NCBI GenBank assembly: GCA_002403095.1
Contig: DHHC01000031.1
Coordinates: 13,986 to 77,985 of the forward strand
Source of the DNA: Leptolinea sp. UBA4782
GTDB taxonomy: Bacteria; Chloroflexota; Anaerolineae; Anaerolineales; Anaerolineaceae
DNA length: 64,000 bases
Reading direction: 5' to 3'
Shown here: positions 48,622 to 56,063 of the stretch, piece by piece
Position numbering within the stretch: the first letter of the stretch is position 1
How the letters are laid out: each line of letters begins with the position of its first letter
Program-made: the position numbers and the translations under genes
Notes under the pieces: generated by a model
Seen by the model: only the letters and a program-made list of their open reading frames with translations
The model's database searches: none
Told to the model about the DNA's origin: nothing

Positions 48622-50640
48622 TTACCCGGCCACATTCGATTTGTACAGCGGGCGGAAATCATTGACCCACACCGCCAGGAAATGGCGCACCTTCAGGCGG
48701 TGTTCGTCATTGGTGAAGACTGCCGGAGAGTAATCGCCCCCGGCAATGAAGATCTCCGGCAGCAGGCCGAAACGCTCACCGATGAAAATGGCCGGCGCTA
48801 CCTGCGGGTCGCAGGCAGCCGCCCAATCGGTTGCGTCTGTCCACTCCGGTACGGTGACCACATCCCCCGGCTGACCGCGCTGCATGTTTTCGGAATAGAT
48901 ATTGGCGGCATTCTCCAGGGTGGGATAGATGATCTTCATGGCTGCCAGCTGCAGCGTACGCGGCACCAGCAGGTAGCGCGGGTTGACCGCCATAGCCGGC
49001 CCGGTGCCGGTCACGCCAGAGGCGTTCTTCACCAGCAGGGGCTGGGCATACACTTTGCTGCAGACGCTGTCCCACTCGGCAGCCGAGAGCGCCACCGTGC
49101 GCAGGTTGGCGTGCCCCCCGGCAGTGGTAACTGCAGTGGCGTTGAATAACGCACCGGTATCTGCCATCGTCGGTCCCACACCGCTGTTGGCGGTAAAAAT
49201 TGCGGCCACCAGGCTGGAGATCTTGCGCAGCCCGGCTGCAGCAAGCTCGCGCGGGTAAGCCCGCAGCTTGTGGGTTTCATCCCGGTCGATCAACTCCAGC
49301 GTGAGCGGGATGTACCCGCCGTACTTGGTGAAGGTGGCTACCTCGGGGCTGTCACCCACCACCAGTTCGGTGTACGCCCCGCCTTCAGATACGCTCGGCA
49401 GGCTGCCGACCGTGCCGACCAGCGTGCCGGTCACCTGGTTGAGGGTGCTGAAATGCTCCACGCAGGCGACCTTCTCCCACCAGTTGTAGCCCGCCCTGCC
49501 CAGCTCGTTCCAGCGGTTGACCACCACCTTGTTGAGGGCATTCTTAACCAGCCCGGTGAAATCGGCGGTGGTCGCCAGGCGGGCGCGCTGCGGGTAAAAA
49601 CCGCCGTGCATGTCGTCATCGCCGGTCAGCATCAGGTACAGCTCGCGGATGCCGCTCAGGCGCGCCGGGCGTACTGCCTGCAAATGGGCTGCCCGCGGAG
49701 CGCCGAACAGGTCATCCACAGCCGCCTGCAGCTGGTCTTCGCTGGAGTACATGGCGTGGATATTGCCCGGTCCCTGCACCGCCTGGCCTGCGGTCAGTTC
49801 ACTTAACAGGCTGCGGGCATCCGCCACGGCATGCTGCAGCGCCAGCGGCTCAAAGGTGCGCCCGGAAAACTGGCGCCGCACCCGCTCATTCAAGGCCTGC
49901 GGCAGGCGGGCCGCGCTGAGCGTACTTTCAAGCAGCACCGCACACACAGCTTCAGCAGCAGTCTGGGTGCCAGCCTGTCCCCCGCCTGCGGTTTCCTGCC
50001 CGGACTGCGGCAGGCTTTCTTCCATCACGTTATCTTCTTCCATCCCTTCTCCTTCTGTTCTTGTGAGTGTTACTTTCTTAAGGAACCTGCCGCCGCGGGC
50101 AGGGTCCATTACCAGGTCCACCGAGAGCACCTTGAGGATCTGCTCCACCTGCCTGCCGTTCGGGCGGAAGAGCACATCCGCAGAGAAGCCCACCCCGGGC
50201 AGGGGCGCTTTCTCCTGCAGCATCTCTTCACCCACCAGGCGCAGCAGGTCAGCCGACGGGCCTGCGGGCACCAGCTGCAGGCGGATGCCTGCACTGCCTT
50301 CATCCCAGGCGGGGCTGCGGCATACCCCTGCCAGGTCGCGCACCGAGCGGGCAGCCCGGGCGTGGTCCACGAAACATTCCACTCCGTCCCATAGCGGCAG
50401 GGATGCCTGCAGGCAGGCGGGGCTGAACTCCCAGCCGTTGCCGCTGCCCGAGGTGATCGCCAGGATCTCAAAGCCCTCCCCTTCCGACTGCTGCAGCTGC
50501 AATTGCAGGCTGGTATGGGCTTCCAGCAGGGTGATCAAGCTGTTCCCCTGCAGTTTGGGTTTCTTTGCCTCCTTTCCCGTCCTTCCTGCCAGCGGTAATC
50601 CGGCAGGGAAGGCCGCGCCCGTTATCATGCTGTTTTCCAA
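48622..50640 (-). CDS. Fused prohead protease and major capsid protein
   Basis: From TTG 50640 (AAAGGAGG 7 nt upstream) this protein has 672 aa. The first 190 residues look like a prohead protease, with FVDHARAARSVRDLAG (His93) and VGFSADVLF (Ser153) as the probable catalytic pair and an E/T-rich linker after. Residues from about 215 to the end look like a major capsid protein, with a helix-rich N-arm, the core LVKNALNKVVVNRWNEL and a strand-rich C-terminus. In tailed phages these are normally two genes, sometimes with a scaffold between. A single chain suggests self-cleavage during assembly. The longer ATG-led frame overlaps the portal gene. Confidence 0.8.
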   Translation of the reverse strand: MENSMITGAAFPAGLPLAGRTGKEAKKPKLQGNSLITLLEAHTSLQLQLQQSEGEGFEILAITSGSGNGWEFSPACLQASLPLWDGVECFVDHARAARSVRDLAGVCRSPAWDEGSAGIRLQLVPAGPSADLLRLVGEEMLQEKAPLPGVGFSADVLFRPNGRQVEQILKVLSVDLVMDPARGGRFLKKVTLTRTEGEGMEEDNVMEESLPQSGQETAGGGQAGTQTAAEAVCAVLLESTLSAARLPQALNERVRRQFSGRTFEPLALQHAVADARSLLSELTAGQAVQGPGNIHAMYSSEDQLQAAVDDLFGAPRAAHLQAVRPARLSGIRELYLMLTGDDDMHGGFYPQRARLATTADFTGLVKNALNKVVVNRWNELGRAGYNWWEKVACVEHFSTLNQVTGTLVGTVGSLPSVSEGGAYTELVVGDSPEVATFTKYGGYIPLTLELIDRDETHKLRAYPRELAAAGLRKISSLVAAIFTANSGVGPTMADTGALFNATAVTTAGGHANLRTVALSAAEWDSVCSKVYAQPLLVKNASGVTGTGPAMAVNPRYLLVPRTLQLAAMKIIYPTLENAANIYSENMQRGQPGDVVTVPEWTDATDWAAACDPQVAPAIFIGERFGLLPEIFIAGGDYSPAVFTNDEHRLKVRHFLAVWVNDFRPLYKSNVAG

Positions 50641-50653
50641 TGCATTGCCTCCT

Positions 50654-51955
50654 TTATTTTTCCAGTTGTTCGCCTGCAAAGCGGTATGCCAGGCGTATCA
50701 TCTCGGCATCATCGATCAAATCACGGTTGCGCAGTTCCACCAGCACCGGCAGCATGGTAGCCGCCGCCTGGCTGAGTTCAAGGTTGTCGCGCACCGAGAT
50801 ATCCGAGCCCTGCAGGTGAAAAGCCGCCTGCGCATCCAGGTGCGGTTCAAAAAGCGCCTTGCGCCGCAGCACCGCCCGCAGGATATCCTCCAGCATCCAC
50901 AGGAAGGTGCGCTGGCGCTGCTCGTAAAAGCGGTAGGTCGGGCCGCCGGCAGCTTCAGCGGTGGTGCGGGTGGCGCTCTCCGGCTCCGCCAGGAAATGCA
51001 GCGGAACACCCGCCCCGGAAGCAACCATCTTCTTCAGCGCCAGCCCGTCCTCCCCGGCATCGCGGCTTTCAAGCTGCGGGTTGAGCACCGACCATTCCTC
51101 GCCCTCGTCGGTCACCAGGATGGCGCCCGGCATGGGCGGGTTTGCATTCAGGTGCTGCTGCCTGGCATAGCGGTCCGATTCGGAGGAGAAACGCGACTTG
51201 ACCACGTACACGAAGGCATTGCGGAAGCGGTTCAGGCGCGCCCGGTCTTCCAGCCAGTTGGCATAGCGGCTCAGCCAGCGCAGCAGCGGCGCCAGGTCCG
51301 GCTCGCCCCACTGCGCCCCCACCGGCCGGTTGATGCTGTAATGCAGCATGACAGCCCGGGCAGGGTCATCATCCTGCGGGTCATACGCCGGGATGGGCTG
51401 CGGATCCGGCTCTTCCGGGCTGGCGCGCAGGGTAAAGGAAACCGCCTGCTCGACATCATTCGCCCGCGAGGTGATGCTTTCCACCACGGTTGAGGGGTAG
51501 GCACGGATATACGAGTTACCCCCGCCGTCGCTGCTGAGCAGCAAAAACAGGTTGCCCGTGCGGGTCAGCTCGTCGCACAGCTCAAATATGCGCACATCCA
51601 TGCGGTTGAGCGGGTGCCCCCAGAAAGCCTGCAGCGCCTGCAGCACGGCATCATCCCGGCAGTGGATGCCCACCCCGCTGCCCACCACGTATTGGGTGGT
51701 CAGGCTGACGATGCGGCGCGCCAGCGGGTTCACCCGCCAGGCTTCGAGCGACTGCTCGAGCACCGCCTGGCGGTCATACGGCAGGCGGTCGCGCAGCGGC
51801 TGGTTCCAGGCATATGCCCCCGCCTGCAGGCTGGCATCCGTCTCCTGTGCAGCCAGTGTTTGCCTTGCCGTTCCGGGTTTACCAGCCCCCGGCAGGAGCG
51901 CACCCAGCCGCCCGATCCAGTTATCCTTGACCTTCTTATTCTGTTTGTTCTCCAC
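50654..51955 (-). CDS. Phage portal protein
   Basis: From GTG 51955 (AAAGGAGA upstream) this protein has 433 aa. The clip-and-wing pattern of portal proteins is visible, with the NPLARRIVSLTTQYVVGSG opening of the core, LRWLSRYANWLEDRARLNRF stem helices, and the RDNLELSQAAATMLPVLVEL C-terminal helix. It forms the dodecameric ring for DNA entry. It lies between terminase and capsid genes, as in many tailed phages. Confidence 0.85.
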   Translation of the reverse strand: MENKQNKKVKDNWIGRLGALLPGAGKPGTARQTLAAQETDASLQAGAYAWNQPLRDRLPYDRQAVLEQSLEAWRVNPLARRIVSLTTQYVVGSGVGIHCRDDAVLQALQAFWGHPLNRMDVRIFELCDELTRTGNLFLLLSSDGGGNSYIRAYPSTVVESITSRANDVEQAVSFTLRASPEEPDPQPIPAYDPQDDDPARAVMLHYSINRPVGAQWGEPDLAPLLRWLSRYANWLEDRARLNRFRNAFVYVVKSRFSSESDRYARQQHLNANPPMPGAILVTDEGEEWSVLNPQLESRDAGEDGLALKKMVASGAGVPLHFLAEPESATRTTAEAAGGPTYRFYEQRQRTFLWMLEDILRAVLRRKALFEPHLDAQAAFHLQGSDISVRDNLELSQAAATMLPVLVELRNRDLIDDAEMIRLAYRFAGEQLEK

Positions 51956-51991
51956 CGTTCTCCTTTCCGATCTGCCTGCCATGCGCAGGGC

Positions 51992-53530
51992 CTAAAAACC
52001 TTTATCCAGTTCTTTGAGCGGGTCGGCAGCCGGGATGATGAGCGCCTGCGAGAGGGGATGCAATTCCATCTTCTCTAGCGCCCCAACCAGGGCAGCCGAC
52101 AGCACCAGGTCATCGTGCAGGTACCCGCCGCTGAGCGGGTCGCGTGTGCCGTCCGGCACTGACCAGCGCATGCGCTTCTCTGGCCCGGCCGGGATGTCAT
52201 ATTGCACCCGGCTGAGCTGGCGCAGGAATAAACCCTGCAGTTCAAGCAGGCGGTTAAACCAGGCTTGCGGCTGTTCGGGCAGGGCATAATCTAAAAACCT
52301 CCCGGCATCCACCAGGGTCAGGAAGGTCCAACCCAGCTCCGACTTGGTGGCAGCATTGAAAACAAAGGCGGTAACCTTGCCCGGGAAAACCCGGCTGCAC
52401 AGCGATGCCAGCCCTGCCCCCACTCCGGTGGCATCCACCACCAGCCAGCGGGCACGGTAGCGCTCCATCAAAGCGCGTATCATGCTGAACAGGTCGGTAT
52501 GCTTCAGACCGGTGTACTGCTCACGCCAAACCACCCGGTAAACATTGCCGGTTTCTGCCGGCGCTGCATCCACCACCGTCACGGCGGTACTGTCGCGCCG
52601 CCCATTTTCTGCGCCTGCCTGTAAAACCGGATCGGGCGGGGTTTCCGCCTCGCCGGCCACATCCACCAGGACGGCATACTGCCGCCTGGGATCGGCCGCC
52701 AGGCAGGGCGGGTGGCTGCCGCGCAGCCGGCTGATCCGCTCCGGGGGAAAGAGCGCTCCGTCGGCATCAATCTCTTCGGAGTAGAACTGGGTGCGCACCA
52801 TCGGGTGCAGCCGCCCCAATTTGGCAACTTGCTCCTGCACAAACCTGCCGTAAGCCGGCACTTCTGCTGCCACCGTATCGCCGTCCACCCGGAAGACCCT
52901 GCGGATGCCGTCAACATCCTGCGCGGTTTGCGCTGCCCGCAGCTCGCGCCCCAGCAGGGTGTCGCGCGTCCAGGCGGTGCCCCAGAAGATCCGCGTGGCG
53001 TTGGTCGAGGCAGCCATCGGGGCGATCTCGCGGTCGTATTTGGAGATCAGCACATCCTGGGCTTCATCCACCTCCAGCAGGGTGCTGGCGGTGGCGCCCA
53101 CGATGTTGGCTTCGGGCGCTCCGCTCAGGAAAGCGATCCTGGCTTCGCCCACCCGGTAGATGTAGCCCGATTCCTTGCGCCACAGGCTGCGGGTGAACAG
53201 GTTGCGCCTGAGCACACTCTCCAGCCGCCGCATGGCATTCAGCGACTGCGGTTTCCAGGTGGGGCTCACCTTCACCATCTCACAGCCCGGCAGGGTTTGC
53301 GAAAAGAGCATCATCAGGTAAACCTCCAGCTGCGCCTGCAACTCGTTCTTGCCCGACTGGCGCGGGAACATGACCACGAAACTCAACCCGCGCTGCTTGA
53401 ACACCGAATCGGCTACCGCCTTTGCCACCGGCTGCTGGTATGCCCGCAGGGTGATACCCGAGGCTGCCCGGGCGAACAGCAGCGGGTCGCGTAATACGGT
53501 TTTGAGCCTTGCCAGCATGCTTGCGTCCAT
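51992..53530 (-). CDS. Phage terminase large subunit
   Basis: From ATG 53530 (GGGAGGA upstream) this protein has 512 aa. The packaging ATPase has Walker A PRQSGKN (about 56-62) and Walker B LLEVDEAQD (about 151-159). The C-terminal RNase-H-like nuclease has acidic residues in VLVDVAGE, LVVDATGVGAG and HDDLVLSAAL. It cuts and pumps DNA into proheads. The next upstream genes encode a coiled-coil protein and a small-terminase-like protein. Confidence 0.92.
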   Translation of the reverse strand: MDASMLARLKTVLRDPLLFARAASGITLRAYQQPVAKAVADSVFKQRGLSFVVMFPRQSGKNELQAQLEVYLMMLFSQTLPGCEMVKVSPTWKPQSLNAMRRLESVLRRNLFTRSLWRKESGYIYRVGEARIAFLSGAPEANIVGATASTLLEVDEAQDVLISKYDREIAPMAASTNATRIFWGTAWTRDTLLGRELRAAQTAQDVDGIRRVFRVDGDTVAAEVPAYGRFVQEQVAKLGRLHPMVRTQFYSEEIDADGALFPPERISRLRGSHPPCLAADPRRQYAVLVDVAGEAETPPDPVLQAGAENGRRDSTAVTVVDAAPAETGNVYRVVWREQYTGLKHTDLFSMIRALMERYRARWLVVDATGVGAGLASLCSRVFPGKVTAFVFNAATKSELGWTFLTLVDAGRFLDYALPEQPQAWFNRLLELQGLFLRQLSRVQYDIPAGPEKRMRWSVPDGTRDPLSGGYLHDDLVLSAALVGALEKMELHPLSQALIIPAADPLKELDKGF

Positions 53531-53659
53531 CTTCCTCCCGGCAGGCATAGCCCGGATGCAGGAAATAGAGGGTGGGAGCCTGTTTGCCCTTTGCCCATTT
53601 CACCGGTCCGTGTTCTCCTTTTCTACTTCCTGCACCAGGGCCATCTGCCATTGCGTTCC

Positions 53660-53938
53660 TCACATCCCGAAAAAGGATTTAACCAGGGCAGCGATCGAAA
53701 GTACCGACGAACTGCCCGACATGAGTGAAGAGTACACCTTGAGTTGGGTCACCCCGTCGCTCGCGCTGCGCAGGCGCTGTTCGTGGTCGGCGCTGATGCG
53801 CTCCAGGTCAGCCAGCTGCTGCTCTGCCAGGCGGGTGGTATGTTCCAGCCGGGTTTCCAGGGCTGCCAGGTCGGCTTTGAGCAGGTCGATGGCATGGTTG
53901 ATCTGTTCTGCCAGCAGGGCGGCTGCGTTTTCATCCAT
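53660..53938 (-). CDS. Small coiled-coil phage protein
   Basis: This 92-aa protein has a long amphipathic helix (about 5-65, LLAEQINHAIDLLKADLAAL) and a hydrophobic C-terminus. It overlaps the gene before it by 8 bp. The gap of about 130 bp to the terminase start holds nothing recognisable. It may be a scaffold or terminase cofactor. Confidence 0.6.
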   Translation of the reverse strand: MDENAAALLAEQINHAIDLLKADLAALETRLEHTTRLAEQQLADLERISADHEQRLRSASDGVTQLKVYSSLMSGSSSVLSIAALVKSFFGM

Positions 53939-54317
53939 TGGGCTTCCCTCCCCGCTTGCGTTCCGGTTTCGAAAGCGACTGGATGGTTTCTGCCAGCGCC
54001 TGGTTCAGGCTGCCGGCAAACTCGCTGCGGTCCACGCTGAGCTTCTGGTCGGTGCGCAGCAGGTTCGCCAGGCGGGTGGATGCCATCCCGAGGGCGTTCA
54101 GGCAGCCGGCCATCTGTTCCAGGTCGCCATCCTCATCGCTGGCGAGGGCGAACATGCGCCGGATGAGCACGCGCAGCATGTTGATCTCATCCTTCAGCCC
54201 GTCGGATACCCGGGTCAGGTCGGCGTTCTCCAGTTCGCGGAACTGACGTGAGTAAAACCCGTACTTGAGTGCGTTCAGGTTGCCCTGCGGAGCGCCGCGT
54301 TTTTGCGGATCGGTCAT
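53931..54317 (-). CDS. Terminase small subunit-like protein
   Basis: From ATG 54317 (AAAGGA 5 nt upstream) this protein has 128 aa. It begins with the GAPQGNLNALKYGFYSRQF segment typical of small proteins encoded next to terminases, which is basic and DNA-binding. It then forms helices, one of them QMAGCLNALGMASTRLANLL. It is the first gene of the module and has its own promoter. Confidence 0.65.
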   Translation of the reverse strand: MTDPQKRGAPQGNLNALKYGFYSRQFRELENADLTRVSDGLKDEINMLRVLIRRMFALASDEDGDLEQMAGCLNALGMASTRLANLLRTDQKLSVDRSEFAGSLNQALAETIQSLSKPERKRGGKPNG

Positions 54318-54355
54318 TCGCATCCTTTCTTAGAATTCTTGTTCTAGTTATTTAC

Positions 54356-54383
54356 AGTATAGCGGGGAAATGCGGTTCGTCAA
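54356..54383 (-). promoter_or_regulatory. Promoter of the phage-type module
   Basis: On the minus strand TTGACG (54383-54378), a 16-bp spacer and TATACT (54361-54356) precede the first gene by about 40 nt. Confidence 0.65.
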
Positions 54384-54393
54384 CCTGTCGAAA

Positions 54394-54430
54394 TATGCAG
54401 GTTTTTGCTGGTGTATGCAGGAAAGTGCAG
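54394..54430. promoter_or_regulatory. Direct repeats upstream of the phage-type promoter, possible operator
   Basis: TATGCAGG occurs at 54394-54401 and 54414-54421, exactly 20 bp apart (two helical turns), and TGCAG occurs again at 54426-54430. They lie just upstream of the -35 of the leftward promoter, where an activator would bind on the same face of the DNA. Confidence 0.4.
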
Positions 54431-54459
54431 CTGTGCCGGTGCGTCTCCCCTTCCCGCCT

Positions 54460-54910
54460 GGTGTCGTCCTCCTGAGGGGCGGTCTTGTTGTCACCCTGAG
54501 GGAGCTTTGGATTGTCATCCTGAAGGAGCAGGCGACTGAAGGATCTCCGGTTTTGTCATCCTGAAGGAGGAACGACCGAAGGATCTCGCCTTGGACTTTC
54601 GGAGCAAGACTTATAAAACCTCAAGGCAAGATTCTTCGCTTCGCTCAGAATGACGTTCTAAATGTTGTCATCCTGAGGGGTTGTCTTGTTGTCATCCTGA
54701 GGGAGGAACGACCGAAGGATCTCGCCTTGGAATTTCGGAGCAAGACCCTTCGCGATGCTCAGGGTGACATACCAAATGTTGTCATCCTGAGAGGCTGCTT
54801 GTTTGTCATCCCGAGGGAGCAGGCGCCCGAAGGATCCCCGGATTTGTCATCCTGAGGGGTTGTCTTGTTGTCATCCTGAGGGAGGAACGACCGAAGGATC
54901 TCGCACTGAA
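54460..54910. repeat. Cluster 1 of a dispersed hairpin repeat
   Basis: About nine full or partial copies of a 25-30-bp element lie here. Both orientations of TCATCCTGAGGG...CCGAAGGATCT occur. Each copy folds as a short stem-loop with paired outer arms ATCCT/AGGAT and a conserved internal GA...GA. No protein-coding gene is supported in this stretch. Confidence 0.85.
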
Positions 54911-54926
54911 CCTAAATAGAATACCT

Positions 54927-55223
54927 CTAATACCAATCTTGGCTTAAATCCACCCAGTCATGGTTAAGTGATTCTATCAATTGAATTTTCTTTGACCTGA
55001 GCCAACCCTTTATTTGTTTCTCGCGCAGAATCGCTTCTTCTATGGATAGAAATTCTTCGCAGTAGACCAACTTATCAACATTGTATTTCTGCGTGAATCC
55101 AGGAACTTCTTTCTGTTTGTGTTGGAGTACCCTGCCAATTAGATTTCCAGTAACGCCAACATACAATGTCCTGGAGGTACTTGCCATGATGTAAGTGTAG
55201 TATTTCTTTTGCATTGATGGCAT
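54927..55223 (-). CDS. GIY-YIG nuclease-family protein (UPF0213/YhbQ-like)
   Basis: This 98-aa protein is the size of the standalone GIY-YIG family. It has YYTYIMAS (GIY position) and TLYVGVTGNL (YIG position) at about 8-29, a KYNVDKLVYCEEF segment, and the family ending REKQIKGWLRSKKIQLIESLN. It lies alone between two clusters of hairpin repeats. A TATAAT lies 6 nt before ATG 55223 and no Shine-Dalgarno exists; ATG 55214 is an alternative start. The repeat association suggests a role in repeat movement, which is inference. Confidence 0.85.
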   Translation of the reverse strand: MPSMQKKYYTYIMASTSRTLYVGVTGNLIGRVLQHKQKEVPGFTQKYNVDKLVYCEEFLSIEEAILREKQIKGWLRSKKIQLIESLNHDWVDLSQDWY

Positions 55224-55229
55224 GGATTA

Positions 55230-55235
55230 ATTATA
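55230..55235 (-). promoter_or_regulatory. -10 box of the GIY-YIG gene (leaderless)
   Basis: TATAAT on the minus strand is separated from ATG 55223 by 6 nt, the same spacing as at 3472-3484 and 10829-10822. A TTAGTA sits 17 bp further upstream. Confidence 0.45.
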
Positions 55236-55279
55236 GAGGATGTAAAGAATTATACTAATGGTTTAAACATCATAATACC

Positions 55280-55978
55280 CAAGGCGAGATTCTTCGCTGC
55301 GCTCAGAATGACAGGATTAGCTCGTCATCCTGAGGGATTGCCTTGTTTGTCATCCTGAGGGAGCAGGCGACCGAAGGATCTCCGGTTTTGTCATCCTGAA
55401 GGAGGAACGACTGAAGGATCTCGCCCTGGAATTTCGGAGCAAGACCCTTCGCGATGCTCAGGGCTATGTTCTTCGCTTCGCTCAGAATGACAAACCAATA
55501 CAGGCAAGATTCTTCGCTGCGCTCAGAATGACAGGATTAGCTCGTCATCCTGAGGGATTGCCTTGTTTGTCATCCTGAGGGAGCAGGCGACCGAAGGATC
55601 TCGCCTTGGAACCTTGGTGTAAGCCCATTTACAACCTCAAGGCAAGATTCTTCGCTTCGCTCAGAATGACAGGTAAGGCCAGACCCTTCGCTGCGCTCAG
55701 AATGACAAACCAATACAGGCAAGATTCTTCGCTGCGCTCAGAATGACAGACGAGGTTTGTCATCCTGAAGGAGGAACGACTGAAGGATCTCGCCTTGGAA
55801 CCTTGGTGTAAGCCCATTTACAACCTCAAGGCAAGATTCTTCGCTTCGCTCAGAATGACAGACGGGACAGGGCGAGACCCTTCGCTGCGCTCAGGGTGAC
55901 AGGTAAGGCCAGACCCTTCGCTGCGCTCAGGGTGACAGGTGAGGCGAGACCCTTCGCTTCGCTCAGGGTGACAGGCAG
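55280..55978. repeat. Cluster 2 of the dispersed hairpin repeat, with internal duplications
   Basis: About fifteen copies in both orientations occur, of types ATTCT/AGAAT, ATCCT/AGGAT and ACCCT/AGGGT. Longer blocks are themselves duplicated: a block of roughly 90 bp near 55,293-55,381 reappears near 55,512-55,600, and one near 55,600-55,672 reappears near 55,789-55,861. The stretch holds no supported gene. Confidence 0.85.
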
Positions 55979-55997
55979 GAGATCAGGAATGGGAATC

Positions 55998-56030
55998 AAA
56001 AAACTGCCCGCACTCAGCGAATGCGGGCAG
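55998..56030 (-). terminator. Terminator of the beta-helix gene
   Basis: CTGCCCGCA and TGCGGGCAG (56004-56012 with 56022-56030) form a perfect 9-bp stem followed on the minus strand by TTTTTT. Confidence 0.88.
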
Positions 56031-56063
56031 GCTGCTAAGAAGAATTTTCCTTCTGTAACCCTG

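Noticed and set aside
47310..48665. A 451-codon open frame on the + strand
   Set aside because: It is antisense to the M23 endolysin, holin-like and small phage genes. It has no domain or ribosome site.
49610..51493. A 627-codon open frame on the + strand
   Set aside because: It is antisense to the capsid and portal genes, which have better start sites and recognisable domains. High GC leaves the opposite strand open.
54460..55978. A CRISPR array
   Set aside because: Spacing and orientation of the repeats are irregular, both strands occur, and no cas gene is present.
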